From NCBI RefSeq assembly GCF_019550795.1, contig NZ_CP080545.1, forward strand, positions 3,010,001 through 3,074,000: 64,000 nt of DNA, written 5' to 3'. Below, piece by piece: positions 9,405 to 18,036 of this stretch. The translations under genes were made by a program, and so were the position numbers. Source of the stretch: Paenibacillus sp. sptzw28. GTDB taxonomy: Bacteria; Bacillota; Bacilli; Paenibacillales; Paenibacillaceae. The notes beneath the pieces were generated by a model that saw only the letters and a program-made list of their open reading frames with translations, did no database searches and was not told the DNA's origin. Within the stretch, counting starts at the first letter, position 1. Every line of letters begins with the position of its first letter.

Positions 9405-10697
9405 ATGCGACAAACAACTTACGATACGGATACTGATTTGCACGATCGCGCAGTGCTTGTCAGTCTTGTGACGCCGGAGGTTAAGAGAGGCTCAGCCGAC
9501 CCGGAGCATTCGCTGCAGGAACTCGTCAATCTGGCGGAGACGGCCGGCGTGGAAGTTCTGACTACGATGACGCAAAACAAGGAAGCCCGCGACACCAAAT
9601 GGTTTATCGGCAAAGGCAAAGTGGAAGAGCTGAAGGCGTTGACGGAAGAGCTTGGCGCCACCACCGCCATATTCGATCAGGAACTCTCCGGCGCCCAGGT
9701 ACGCAATTTGGAGGAAGCGCTTGATTTGAAAATCATTGACCGGACGCAGCTCATCCTTGACATCTTCGCACAGCGTGCAAAGACCCGCGAGGGCATTATC
9801 CAGGTCGAATTAGCGCAGCTCAGCTATCTGCTGCCGCGATTGTCCGGCCACGGCAAGAACCTGTCCAGGCTGGGCGGCGGGATCGGAACACGCGGGCCCG
9901 GCGAAACGAAGCTCGAAACCGACCGCCGTCATATCCGGGACCGGATCTCCGACTTGAAGTCGGTGCTGGACGAGGTTGTTCGCCACCGTACGCTTCACCG
10001 CGAGCGCCGGCGTAAATCCGGCGTACAGCAGGTCGCCCTGGTCGGATATACCAACGCCGGTAAATCGACGCTGCTTCGCGAGCTGACGAGCGCGGATGTG
10101 TACGTGGAAAACCAACTTTTTGCAACACTTGATCCGACATCCCGCAATCTTGAGCTTCCAAGCGGCAAAGAAGTCATTTTGACAGACACGGTCGGATTTA
10201 TTCAAAACCTGCCGCACGACCTGGTAGCGGCTTTCCGTGCGACGCTGGAAGAGGTGTGCGAAGCCGATCTCGTGCTGCATGTGGTGGACAGCTCATCGCC
10301 GATGCGCGATGAGCAAATGGCCGTCGTCGACAAGATACTCGGCGATCTCGGGGCGTCGGACAAGCCGCAATTGACGATATATAATAAAATTGACTTATTC
10401 AATGCGGACGGCTCGGATCTAATGCCGGCAAACGGTCAAGACACGCTTGTCATAAGCGCATTTAATGCCGGTGATCTTCTTCGACTTCGAGAGACGATCC
10501 AGAATAAACTGTCGGGGGATACGAGAACCTTCGTCCTTCCTGCCGAGCGGGGCGATTTGATCGCGCTTGCTTATCGGACGGGAGAAGTGACTCACCAGGA
10601 GATCGACGGCGATTCGCTGCTTTTGACTGTGGAATTAAACAAGCAGGATTATGAAGTGCATGGCTATAAGCTGGAAGCCTACATTAAACAGCAATAG
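9405..10697 (+). CDS. hflX: GTPase HflX
   Basis: HflX binds the large ribosomal subunit and splits stalled or heat-damaged ribosomes. The 430-residue protein has the glycine-rich linker SRLGGGIGTRGPGE and a GTPase domain with G1 GYTNAGKST, G3 DTVGF and G4 NKID, and a C-terminal extension. Ribosome site AAAGGAG. It corresponds to YnbA of B. subtilis. Confidence 0.96.
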   Translation: MRQTTYDTDTDLHDRAVLVSLVTPEVKRGSADPEHSLQELVNLAETAGVEVLTTMTQNKEARDTKWFIGKGKVEELKALTEELGATTAIFDQELSGAQVRNLEEALDLKIIDRTQLILDIFAQRAKTREGIIQVELAQLSYLLPRLSGHGKNLSRLGGGIGTRGPGETKLETDRRHIRDRISDLKSVLDEVVRHRTLHRERRRKSGVQQVALVGYTNAGKSTLLRELTSADVYVENQLFATLDPTSRNLELPSGKEVILTDTVGFIQNLPHDLVAAFRATLEEVCEADLVLHVVDSSSPMRDEQMAVVDKILGDLGASDKPQLTIYNKIDLFNADGSDLMPANGQDTLVISAFNAGDLLRLRETIQNKLSGDTRTFVLPAERGDLIALAYRTGEVTHQEIDGDSLLLTVELNKQDYEVHGYKLEAYIKQQ

Positions 10698-10740
10698 ACC
10701 TCATGCATGCGATTCGTTAACAGAGGAGAGACAGAAGGCT

Positions 10741-12027
10741 GTGGCGCTGCAGGAGAATGGAATTTGGGGGATGCTTGTGAAATGGGCGGAAGCCGCTGAA
10801 GAGCAGGTATATGGCGTGTTCCGCGCGGTTGATTCTGTTTCTGAGCGGAATCAGTGGAAGGTCATCCGCGCTTTTCAGAAGCATCGGGTAAGCGATTATC
10901 ATTTTAACGGTTCGACCGGTTACGGCTACAACGACCGAGGCCGGGAAGTGCTTGATCTGGTCTATGCCGACGTGTTCGGGGCTCAGGCAGCGCTGGTTAG
11001 ACCGCATTTCGTATCCGGTACGCATACAATAGGCTGTGCGCTGTTCGGTCTGCTTCGGCCCGGCGACGAGCTGCTGTATATAACGGGAAGGCCGTACGAT
11101 ACGCTGCATAAAGTAATTGGTAAGCCTGGCGACGGCACAGGGTCTTTGCAGGATTTCGGAATCCGTTATGCAGAAGCGCCGCTTGCGGTGGATGGTTCTG
11201 TTGACTGGGAAGCCGTCGAATCACGAATGACGGAGAGAACCAAGGTTGTCGGAATACAGCGCTCTCGCGGCTACGATTGGCGTTCATCGTATAGCGTCGC
11301 TCAAATCGGCGAGATGGTTAAGCGTGTCAAAGCGCTGAAGCCCGATGTTTTCGTATTTGTCGATAACTGCTACGGCGAATTCACCGAAGAGGCGGAACCG
11401 ACAGAGGTCGGCGTTGATTTAATCGCGGGTTCGCTCATCAAAAATCCCGGTGGAGGATTGGCGCCGACTGGCGGCTATGTTGCGGGAACGAAGGAAGCGG
11501 TTGAGCTGACTGCCTACCGATTGACGGCGCCGGGAATCGGCGGCGAGGTCGGCGCTACGCTCGGCACGCTTCGCGCCATGTTCCAAGGACTGTTCCTGTC
11601 GCCGCACCTGGTCGGACAAGCGCTGAAAGGGAGCGTCTTCGCCTCAGCGATGTTTGAGAATCTTGGATTCGAGACGAATCCGCGCTGGGACGAGCCTCGA
11701 ACCGATCTGATTCAAGCGGTGAGATTCGCTGAAAGCGGTCAGTTGATCGCCTTCGTTCAAGGGATCCAGCGCGCGGCGGCGGTTGACGCACATGTCGTGC
11801 CTGAACCGTGGGACATGCCCGGATACGAGCATCCGGTCATTATGGCAGCGGGCACCTTCATGCAGGGGGGCAGCTTGGAGCTATCAGCAGATGCTCCGAT
11901 ACGCGAGCCGTACATCGCTTATATGCAGGGCGGACTCACTTATTCGCACGTCAAATACGGTGTTCTGAATGCTTTATCCACGCTTGCAGAACGAGAGTTG
12001 ATTGTAATTAAACCTTACACAACTTGA
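10741..12027 (+). CDS. ynbB: PLP-dependent methionine gamma-lyase/aluminium-resistance family protein
   Basis: A fold-type I PLP enzyme of about 428 residues, orthologous by sequence and position to B. subtilis YnbB. The family is named aluminium-resistance or methionine gamma-lyase-like; its physiological substrate is not established. The likely PLP lysine is in GSLIKNPGGGLAPTGGY. Other conserved blocks are STGYGYNDRGR, RPHFVSGTHT and GRPYDTL. The frame is open upstream into hflX, but GTG 10741 behind GAGGAGAGACAGAAGG is the most reasonable start. The 3' end contains the GlnR box and -35 element of the next gene. Confidence 0.85.
   Translation: MALQENGIWGMLVKWAEAAEEQVYGVFRAVDSVSERNQWKVIRAFQKHRVSDYHFNGSTGYGYNDRGREVLDLVYADVFGAQAALVRPHFVSGTHTIGCALFGLLRPGDELLYITGRPYDTLHKVIGKPGDGTGSLQDFGIRYAEAPLAVDGSVDWEAVESRMTERTKVVGIQRSRGYDWRSSYSVAQIGEMVKRVKALKPDVFVFVDNCYGEFTEEAEPTEVGVDLIAGSLIKNPGGGLAPTGGYVAGTKEAVELTAYRLTAPGIGGEVGATLGTLRAMFQGLFLSPHLVGQALKGSVFASAMFENLGFETNPRWDEPRTDLIQAVRFAESGQLIAFVQGIQRAAAVDAHVVPEPWDMPGYEHPVIMAAGTFMQGGSLELSADAPIREPYIAYMQGGLTYSHVKYGVLNALSTLAERELIVIKPYTT
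12003..12019 (+). promoter_or_regulatory. GlnR/TnrA operator upstream of glnR
   Basis: A perfect match to the GlnR/TnrA consensus TGTNA-N7-TNACA (TGTAA, seven bases, TTACA) lies five bases upstream of the -35 element of glnR and inside the end of ynbB. In B. subtilis the equivalent site mediates feedback repression of glnRA when glutamine is plentiful. Confidence 0.85.
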
Positions 12028-12052
12028 CATGTTTTTGGCAGAGCGGTACAAT
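12024..12052 (+). promoter_or_regulatory. Sigma-A promoter of glnRA
   Basis: TTGACA (12024-12029), a 17-nt spacer and TACAAT (12047-12052). The -35 hexamer overlaps the ynbB stop codon. Confidence 0.85.
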
Positions 12053-12088
12053 AGGGCATATATCAGAAACTGGAAGGTGCGATGCGAC

Positions 12089-12499
12089 ATGGGTGACGAA
12101 ATACGCAGAAATATGGCGCTTTTTCCGATCGGCATCGTCATGAAGTTAACCGACTTGACCGCGCGTCAAATCCGTTACTACGAGCAGCATGAATTGATTG
12201 TTCCGGCTCGTACGGCAGGCAATCAGCGGCTGTTTTCGTTCAACGATGTGGAGAGGCTTTTAGAAATTAAATCGCTTATCGAGAAGGGTGTCAACATCGC
12301 CGGCATCAAGCAAGTTATGAATCCGGTTTCCAAAGAATCGGAAGAGGCGACTGTTCTGAGCGAGCAATCGGAGGTTAAGCGCCGCGAGCTTTCCGACGCT
12401 CAGCTGCACCGTTTGCTGAAGCAGCAATTACTGGAGAAGAGGCCGGGCAAAGCCTCGATGATTCAAGGCCAGCTGTCCCGTTTCTATAACAAAAAGTAA
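12089..12499 (+). CDS. glnR: Nitrogen repressor GlnR (MerR family)
   Basis: GlnR represses glnRA and other nitrogen genes when bound to feedback-inhibited glutamine synthetase. It is 136 residues with a MerR-type winged helix ([22 protein letters not shown]) and a C-terminal tail ending [11 protein letters not shown], which resembles the regulatory tail that contacts glutamine synthetase. ATG 12089 follows GGAAGGTG; an upstream in-frame ATG at 12029 lies inside the promoter and is rejected. glnA follows after 38 nt. Confidence 0.95.
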   Translation: MGDEIRRNMALFPIGIVMKLTDLTARQIRYYEQHELIVPARTAGNQRLFSFNDVERLLEIKSLIEKGVNIAGIKQVMNPVSKESEEATVLSEQSEVKRRELSDAQLHRLLKQQLLEKRPGKASMIQGQLSRFYNKK

Positions 12500-12537
12500 T
12501 CAGCCTTCCATTACCTTACTTCAAAGGAGATGATTCC

Positions 12538-13875
12538 GTGAGCTACACCAAATACAACAAAGAGGATATCCTTCGTATTGCACAGGAACAGAACGTTCGT
12601 TTTATCCGTCTGCAGTTCACCGATTTGCTCGGAACGATTAAAAACGTGGAGATTCCGGTAAGTCAGCTGGAGAAAGCGTTGGATAACAAAATGATGTTCG
12701 ACGGCTCGTCCATTGAAGGTTACGTACGGATTGAAGAGTCCGATATGTATTTGTATCCGGATTTAGATACATGGGTTGTTTTCCCTTGGGTGACACAGGA
12801 TCGAGTTGCTCGCTTGATTTGCGACATTTATATGCCTGACGGTACGCCGTTTGCCGGTGATCCGCGCGGCATTCTAAAGCGTGCCCTGAAGGAAGCCGAG
12901 GAACTTGGATTTAGCGCAATGAACGTGGGACCGGAACCGGAGTTTTTCCTGTTCAAGACTGATGATAAAGGCGAACCGACGACCGAGCTTAACGACCAGG
13001 GCGGTTACTTTGACCTTGCGCCGATGGATCTCGGCGAGAACTGCCGCCGCGAGATCGTTCTGACGCTTGAGGAAATGGGATTTGAAATTGAAGCTTCACA
13101 TCATGAGGTTGCACCGGGCCAGCATGAAATCGATTTTAAATATGCGAATGCCATTAAAGCGGCCGATCAAATCCAGACCTTTAAGCTTGTTGTTAAGACG
13201 GTCGCCCGTCAGCACGGCTTACATGCTACATTTATGCCCAAACCGCTTTTTGGCGTCAACGGGTCTGGCATGCACTGCCACATTTCGCTGTTCCGCGGTC
13301 AAGAGAACGCCTTCTATGATGAGAGCGACAAGGCCGGCTTAAGCCACACGGCACGTTATTATATGGCCGGTGTTCTTCGCCATGCCCGCGCATTCGCAGC
13401 AATTACCAACCCGACGGTCAATTCCTATAAGCGTCTGGTTCCCGGTTATGAGGCGCCTTGCTATGTCGCTTGGTCGGCAAGCAACCGCAGTCCAATGATC
13501 CGAATTCCTGCCTCCCGCGGTCTCAGCACCCGTATCGAGGTGCGCAACCCTGACCCTGCCGCCAATCCGTATCTGGCTTTGGCCGTCATGCTTAGGGCAG
13601 GTCTTGACGGAATCCAGAATAAGCTTCCACTTCCGGCTCCAACGGATCGCAATGTATATATCATGACTGAGGAAGAGCGGATCGATGAAGGCATACCTAG
13701 CTTGCCCGAGAATCTTAAGGATGCAATCGATGAAATGCTTCGCGACGAAGTCATCTGCGATGCACTCGGCGATCACGCGCTTGCTCATTTCTTTGAACTG
13801 AAAGAAATTGAGTGGGACATGTACCGGACCCAGGTTCACCAATGGGAACGGGACCAATACTTGACACTGTATTAG
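12538..13875 (+). CDS. glnA: Glutamine synthetase, type I-alpha
   Basis: It makes glutamine from glutamate, ammonia and ATP and acts as the nitrogen sensor for GlnR/TnrA. 445 residues from GTG behind AAAGGAGATG. Visible are [16 protein letters not shown] (with the arginine used in Gram-positive feedback inhibition), the [12 protein letters not shown] block and [17 protein letters not shown] with the glutamate flap. The length and the absence of the adenylylation insertion fit the I-alpha form. Confidence 0.97.
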   Translation: MSYTKYNKEDILRIAQEQNVRFIRLQFTDLLGTIKNVEIPVSQLEKALDNKMMFDGSSIEGYVRIEESDMYLYPDLDTWVVFPWVTQDRVARLICDIYMPDGTPFAGDPRGILKRALKEAEELGFSAMNVGPEPEFFLFKTDDKGEPTTELNDQGGYFDLAPMDLGENCRREIVLTLEEMGFEIEASHHEVAPGQHEIDFKYANAIKAADQIQTFKLVVKTVARQHGLHATFMPKPLFGVNGSGMHCHISLFRGQENAFYDESDKAGLSHTARYYMAGVLRHARAFAAITNPTVNSYKRLVPGYEAPCYVAWSASNRSPMIRIPASRGLSTRIEVRNPDPAANPYLALAVMLRAGLDGIQNKLPLPAPTDRNVYIMTEEERIDEGIPSLPENLKDAIDEMLRDEVICDALGDHALAHFFELKEIEWDMYRTQVHQWERDQYLTLY

Positions 13876-13933
13876 AGAGCTATTACTGACATTAACATTA
13901 CGTAAACTTCGGTTAATGAACATACAGGTGACA

Positions 13934-13979
13934 AAAAAACTGCCAAGCTGTCTGGAAACAGACCGATTGGCAGTTTTTT
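13934..13979 (+). terminator. Terminator of glnRA
   Basis: ACTGCCAA/TTGGCAGT outer stem with inner GTCTG-GAAA-CAGAC hairpin, followed by six T. A-rich 5' arm could allow use on the other strand too. Confidence 0.9.
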
Positions 13980-14071
13980 AATACTCAGAACTATAAATTC
14001 GATTTATAGCTTTCACTTTGCCTATTCCGTGCGAATATAATGCATCATATTAAGATAACGGGGGAGTTCAG

Positions 14072-14659
14072 ATGGGGAGGAATGCTGCTGGAGTGCAATC
14101 TTTCGGACTGTCCGGCGATATCTTACTGCGGGTGGCGGCACAGATGCTGCCCTTTTACCGCAAGATAGCCTTTAATAAAACATTCGCCGATGCTTGGTCA
14201 AAGGCTGTCCGAGAACTTGATCTGGATACGATGGAGCAAGCGTTCAAATCTGCTTCCCCTTCCGCTCCGGTTGACGGTTTATCGGTAAACGGTATCGGAT
14301 ATTTCATCGATTTCCGGCTTCCGAAGCCGGTGATTCAATATACGAACGGGACCGCCCTTCAGCTGGGTAAAGCACGATTTGAATTTTCTACACCGATTCA
14401 TCGATCGATAGCGAGGGCTGTCTTACCATTGTACCGGGCATTATCACGCTTTTCAGCCTACGCTTCGGCCGTTGCTGCCGCAATCCGCCGCAAAGATTCG
14501 AGATCTCTTCAAAGGTTGATCAGCGTGAGAGTGAGGACAAAGGCGCTTCAATCCGTCAAAATTAAATACTCCGGTATTAACCTTGAGTTTAAATATAAAA
14601 GCAGTAAATTGGCCTATAACAATATGTTATACCGCGAATCGTCGATTTCCGGCATTTGA
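14072..14659 (+). CDS. Hypothetical protein, 195 aa
   Basis: Not recognised. The protein is basic, has no clear signal peptide or membrane helix, and has a positively charged C-terminal half (IRRKDSRSLQRLISVRVRTK). GGGGGAG stands 6 nt before the ATG, and codon use looks like that of its neighbours, so it is probably real. It stands alone between the glnA terminator and a shared convergent terminator with lexA. Confidence 0.65.
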   Translation: MGRNAAGVQSFGLSGDILLRVAAQMLPFYRKIAFNKTFADAWSKAVRELDLDTMEQAFKSASPSAPVDGLSVNGIGYFIDFRLPKPVIQYTNGTALQLGKARFEFSTPIHRSIARAVLPLYRALSRFSAYASAVAAAIRRKDSRSLQRLISVRVRTKALQSVKIKYSGINLEFKYKSSKLAYNNMLYRESSISGI

Positions 14660-14672
14660 TCGAAAGATGGCA

Positions 14673-14717
14673 AGAGGGGCTGCGGCATTCGCCAAAACGG
14701 CAGTGCGGCAGCCCCTC
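14673..14717. terminator. Convergent terminator between hypothetical gene and lexA
   Basis: Perfect 11-bp arms AGAGGGGCTGC and GCAGCCCCTCT with a structured loop. It serves the plus-strand gene before it and could serve lexA on the minus strand. Confidence 0.75.
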
Positions 14718-14742
14718 TATTGTTAAGTATTCAAAAAGCGGT

Positions 14743-15363
14743 TTAGTGAATATCGCGGAAAAGGCCGATGACTTTGCCTAATATGGTGACGTTACGTAGT
14801 CGTATCGGATCCATTGTCGAGTTCTCAGGCTGCAGCCGGATATGGTCTCTCTCCCGGTAAAATGTCTTAACCGTGGCTTCGTCGTCCTCCGTCATGGCGA
14901 CGACGATATCACCGTTAATTGCGGAAGGTTGTTGGCGTACGATGACATAATCGCCGTCATGAATGCCGGCGTCAATCATGCTTTCACCGATGACGTTAAG
15001 GATAAAGACATTATGGTCGCCTACTTTGCTTGCCGGAAGAGGGAAATACTCCTCAATGTTCTCTGTCGCCGTAATCGGGACACCGGCTGTAACTTTACCG
15101 ACTACAGGAACCTTCGCAACCGCGAGCGGGAATGGAAGCTCGTTGTCGTCCTGATCTAATATTTCGATCGCTCTTGGCTTCGTCGGGTCACGACGGATCA
15201 GTCCTTTTTTCTCCAGGCGGTCCAGATGCCCGTGTACGGTAGAACTTGAAGCAAGTCCGACCGCTTCGCCGATTTCCCGTACGGACGGCGGATAGCCTTT
15301 CTCCCGTACTTCCGTCTTGATAAATTCAAGTATCGCCTGCTGGCGGTTGGATAGTTTCGACAC
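14743..15363 (-). CDS. lexA: SOS repressor LexA
   Basis: The repressor of the DNA-damage response, which self-cleaves when RecA is activated. 206 residues: N-terminal winged helix ([20 protein letters not shown]), Ala-Gly cleavage site in KVTAGVP, catalytic Ser in GESMIDAG and Lys in DEATVKTF. The GTG at 15363 is chosen because GGAG lies 8 nt before it and the protein then begins like Bacillus LexA; a GTG three codons upstream is less well placed. Divergent from yneA across shared SOS boxes. Confidence 0.97.
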   Translation of the reverse strand: MSKLSNRQQAILEFIKTEVREKGYPPSVREIGEAVGLASSSTVHGHLDRLEKKGLIRRDPTKPRAIEILDQDDNELPFPLAVAKVPVVGKVTAGVPITATENIEEYFPLPASKVGDHNVFILNVIGESMIDAGIHDGDYVIVRQQPSAINGDIVVAMTEDDEATVKTFYRERDHIRLQPENSTMDPIRLRNVTILGKVIGLFRDIH

Positions 15364-15395
15364 GAGAATCACTCCAAATGTTTCATTTGTGTCAA

Positions 15396-15424
15396 ATTAT
15401 AACACAGAACCGGAGTTCGTACAA
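15396..15424 (-). promoter_or_regulatory. Putative lexA promoter
   Basis: On the minus strand a perfect TATAAT (15401-15396) sits 17 nt from a poor -35 (TTGTAC, 15424-15419). The -35 overlaps the SOS-like box at 15422-15435, as expected for autorepression. Confidence 0.65.
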
Positions 15425-15435
15425 ACATAAGTTCG
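15422..15435. promoter_or_regulatory. SOS (LexA) box proximal to lexA
   Basis: CAAACATAAGTTCG matches the Bacillus LexA site CGAAC-N4-GTTCG at all but one defined position. It covers the -35 region of lexA. Confidence 0.7.
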
Positions 15436-15495
15436 AGAAACAAGGGTTCGTATTTTTGGGGCTGAATTCGCTTCTTCGTATGGCGCGAATGTTTA

Positions 15496-15509
15496 CGAAC
15501 AAATGTTCC
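15496..15509. promoter_or_regulatory. SOS (LexA) box, central
   Basis: CGAACAAATGTTCC fits CGAAC-N4-GTTCG except for the last base. It lies just upstream of the yneA -35 element. Confidence 0.65.
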
Positions 15510-15518
15510 AAAAAGCTG

Positions 15519-15547
15519 TTGACTGCAAACGAATGTTCGTGTTATTC
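15519..15547 (+). promoter_or_regulatory. yneA promoter with embedded SOS box
   Basis: TTGACT (15519-15524), 17-nt spacer, TTATTC (15542-15547). The spacer contains CAAACGAATGTTCG (15526-15539), a one-mismatch LexA site, so LexA binding would block RNA polymerase directly. Confidence 0.75.
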
Positions 15548-15563
15548 TGATTTCAGCAAGAAT

Positions 15564-15577
15564 AGAACAAACGTTTG
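15564..15577. promoter_or_regulatory. SOS (LexA) box in yneA leader
   Basis: AGAACAAACGTTTG matches CGAACRNRYGTTYG at every position but the first. It lies between the yneA promoter and its start codon. Confidence 0.65.
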
Positions 15578-15589
15578 GGGTGTTGGGGA

Positions 15590-15967
15590 ATGATAACAAC
15601 AATATCTTCGTACTCTACTAATTATAAAGGATCTAGCGATAAGGTTGTGCGCAAACGTTCGTGGGCGGATCGCCGTTTCGAACGGGTGGTCGTGAGACTG
15701 GCTGCAGCATCGTTGCTGTTCGTTATTCTGTTCACAGGATTTACTTTAATGAAGAGTGATGCTAGCGGTGAACATCTCGCAGAACCGGCAGCGGGTGAGA
15801 AAGTGATTTACATAAGCCCGGGCGATACGCTTTGGAGTATTGCCGGCGGGTTACGTAAGGAAGGGGAAGATTTGCGGCGAATAATTTACGATTTGAAGGA
15901 ACGCAACAATCTCTCCTCAAGCACTCTAAAGGCGGGGCAACTATTAATCATTCCGGCGGACTACTAG
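15590..15967 (+). CDS. yneA: SOS cell-division suppressor YneA (LysM protein)
   Basis: YneA delays septation during the SOS response. The 125-residue protein has a basic cytoplasmic N-terminus, one membrane helix (about 37-55) and an external LysM domain (ISPGDTLWSIAGGL ... LKAGQLLIIPA). The start is taken at ATG 15590; a TTG at 15575 overlaps the SOS box and is less likely. The stop codon lies inside the terminator stem. Unlike B. subtilis, there is no yneB resolvase gene before ynzC. Confidence 0.9.
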   Translation: MITTISSYSTNYKGSSDKVVRKRSWADRRFERVVVRLAAASLLFVILFTGFTLMKSDASGEHLAEPAAGEKVIYISPGDTLWSIAGGLRKEGEDLRRIIYDLKERNNLSSSTLKAGQLLIIPADY

Positions 15968-15980
15968 TCCGCTTTTTTTT
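15956..15980 (+). terminator. Terminator of yneA
   Basis: GCGGACT-ACT-AGTCCGC followed by eight T. The TAG stop codon of yneA is part of the hairpin. Confidence 0.92.
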
Positions 15981-16080
15981 ATTTCCATAGTGTTCGGATA
16001 TCCTCTCTGCCTTGACAATGCAGGTCTGAAAATGTCAAAGTAAAAGATGGAATGTTGGCACAAATATTGAGAGGAGCGTA

Positions 16081-16281
16081 ATGGTTTTGGAGAAGCTGAT
16101 CGCACGTATTAACGAGCTTTCACGTAAAAACAAGACGGTCGGTTTGACGCCCGAAGAGCTTGTCGAGCGCGATGCTCTGCGGCAAAAGTATTTGGATACC
16201 TTCAAGCAAAATTTCAAAAACCAGCTGGACACGATTAAATTCACAGAGGACGAGGACGACAACGACAACATCAAGCATTAA
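16081..16281 (+). CDS. ynzC: DUF896 protein YnzC
   Basis: A 66-residue DUF896 protein similar to B. subtilis YnzC, which lies in the SOS-induced yneA-yneB-ynzC operon. It has a helical hairpin (LIARINELSRKNKTVGLTPEE) with the family's ALRQKYLDTFKQNFK segment and an acidic tail. Function is unknown. GAGAGGAG precedes the ATG. Here it is separated from yneA by a strong terminator, so it may have its own promoter; an inverted TTGACA/TGTCAA pair lies at 16012-16038. Confidence 0.88.
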   Translation: MVLEKLIARINELSRKNKTVGLTPEELVERDALRQKYLDTFKQNFKNQLDTIKFTEDEDDNDNIKH

Positions 16282-16355
16282 TTCCGATGAGGTTAACGAG
16301 ACTTCCGCCGGACACCGCGGGTTGTTGAAGATTGTCCAATAAGGAGGTATGACAG

Positions 16356-17342
16356 GTGCAGTATCGATTGTTGGGTAGAAGCGGCCTTGCCGTATCGCAG
16401 CTGTGTCTGGGTACGATGACGTTTGGCAACACGACAAGCGAGAGCGATTCCATTGAGATGATAGACCGTTTTTTCGAACGGGGCGGAAATTTTGTGGACA
16501 CGGCAAATGTTTATGTATCCGGGCGTTCGGAGGAGATTGTGGGCAAAGCAATTAAAGACCGCCGCTCTGAGGTGGTACTTGCGACCAAGGTCCGTTTTCC
16601 GACTGCAGATCACCCGAACGGAGTCGGCGTTTCGCGCAAGCACATTATGGATTGCGTCGAAGCGAGTTTGAAACGGCTGCAGACCGATTATATCGATTTA
16701 TATCAGGTTCATGTATGGGATCACGCGACTCCGATCGAGGAAACGATCCGTGCGCTTGACGACCTGGTCACGACAGGGAAAGTCCGTTATATCGGATGCT
16801 CGAATTTTTTTGCTTGGCAGCTCATGAAGTCGCTGGCCTGCAGCGATGCTAACCGATATGTTCGTTTTATATCGGTACAGCCGCAGTACAGCTTGGTCAG
16901 CCGTGAAATGGACCGTGAGATGATGTCGCTTTGTTTGGAAGAGAATGTAGGCGTCATTCCATGGGCTCCGCTTGGCGGCGGTTTCTTGACGGGACGTTAT
17001 ACAAGGGAGGAGCCGACATACGGCCGTCTAACGACCAAGATGGGAGAGAGTTCATGGGGGGTCCGCGGCACCGAACGCAACTTTTCCATCCTGAGCGCCG
17101 TACTTGAAGCTGCCAAGGAACTGGAGAAGACACCCGCCCAAGTTTCCCTCAGCTGGCTTCTTCAGCGTGAAGGCATTACATCGCCTATATTCGGAGCAAG
17201 CACGCTTGAGCAGTTTGAAGACAACATGGGGGCGATCGGATGGAACATGCCCGAGCCGGTATGGAACCGCTTGAATGAAGCGAGCTCGCTTCCGTCCGAA
17301 TATCCGAACAGGTTCATCGCTAAATTCGCAAGGCCGTTTTGA
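16356..17342 (+). CDS. Aldo/keto reductase
   Basis: A 328-residue NADPH-dependent reductase of the AKR superfamily. The catalytic tetrad is visible as Asp and Tyr in FVDTANVYVSGRSEE, Lys in LATKVRF and His in LYQVHVWDH. The nicotinamide-binding IPWAPLGGGFLTG segment follows. GTG start behind AAGGAGG at good spacing. Substrate cannot be told from sequence; no pathway partner is adjacent. Confidence 0.93.
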   Translation: MQYRLLGRSGLAVSQLCLGTMTFGNTTSESDSIEMIDRFFERGGNFVDTANVYVSGRSEEIVGKAIKDRRSEVVLATKVRFPTADHPNGVGVSRKHIMDCVEASLKRLQTDYIDLYQVHVWDHATPIEETIRALDDLVTTGKVRYIGCSNFFAWQLMKSLACSDANRYVRFISVQPQYSLVSREMDREMMSLCLEENVGVIPWAPLGGGFLTGRYTREEPTYGRLTTKMGESSWGVRGTERNFSILSAVLEAAKELEKTPAQVSLSWLLQREGITSPIFGASTLEQFEDNMGAIGWNMPEPVWNRLNEASSLPSEYPNRFIAKFARPF

Positions 17343-17358
17343 ATGAGTGGAATATAGC

Positions 17359-17478
17359 GCTTACGATATGAATAATGCTCCAATTGCCGGTGCAATATTC
17401 AGCTATGCTTACGAAGTAAGTTTTGCTCCGCAAAACTTTGCTTATGCTTACGATGTGAATATTGCTGGCGCAATATTC
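17359..17478. repeat. Cluster of three related palindromic repeats
   Basis: GCTTACGA occurs at 17359, 17407 and 17446, each time followed by a hairpin: an imperfect GAATAATGC/GCAATATTC (17370-17400), AGTTTTGC-TCC-GCAAAACT (17419-17437) and a perfect 9-bp GAATATTGC/GCAATATTC (17457-17478). The outer two share arm sequence and the middle one differs. The cluster fills the gap between two plus-strand genes and looks like a REP-type interspersed element. Confidence 0.75.
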
Positions 17479-17493
17479 TGAGGGGGAACAATC

Positions 17494-18012
17494 GTGTCAA
17501 GATCTTGGGAACGCAAAATACAGAAAAATCAGAGTCAGCTAAACAAGCAGCGCAAGAAGCAGGGGATAGCGCCATTATCGGTCAGCAAGTCAACAAGCCA
17601 TCCGGTGGAGACTTTCAAAGGAAGAAGCCTGCTAATGCCGTCTTTCCTGCTGTTGTTCACCTTGTTTTACGTCATAATCAATCTTACCGGCGGTGCGTAT
17701 AAGCAGGCGGGTTATATGTTCTGGATAACGATCGGGTGCTATATTTTGCTTGCGGTTCTGTTTATTATGCGCCGTCCGTACCTGTCGATCGGTAAGGATT
17801 TCGTTCGCTCACGCCGTTTCGGAGGCGACCGGACGCTGTATGTCAGTTCAATTAAAGGCATTACGGTGTCGAAGGGCAATGTCCTGATTGAGCAGCCCAA
17901 GGGCGGCAGCTGGATGTTCTCCCGGTTCATTAACCGTTATCCGACCGATATGATGGCAGAGCGGCTGCGTGCATTTGCAAGCAGCAATCAAATTCCGTTT
18001 ACGGAGAAATAA
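17494..18012 (+). CDS. Hypothetical membrane protein, two helices
   Basis: 172 residues with a basic N-terminus (many Lys/Arg/Gln), two hydrophobic helices (about 49-67 and 74-91) and a cytoplasmic C-terminal domain rich in Arg and beta-strand patterns (RRFGGDRTLYVSSIKGITVSK), resembling a PH-like YdbT-type domain only loosely. GTG start behind GGGGGAA. The HAD gene follows after 24 nt. Function unknown. Confidence 0.7.
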   Translation: MSRSWERKIQKNQSQLNKQRKKQGIAPLSVSKSTSHPVETFKGRSLLMPSFLLLFTLFYVIINLTGGAYKQAGYMFWITIGCYILLAVLFIMRRPYLSIGKDFVRSRRFGGDRTLYVSSIKGITVSKGNVLIEQPKGGSWMFSRFINRYPTDMMAERLRAFASSNQIPFTEK

Positions 18013-18036
18013 AGCGACTGGAGTGGAGTAACCGTT

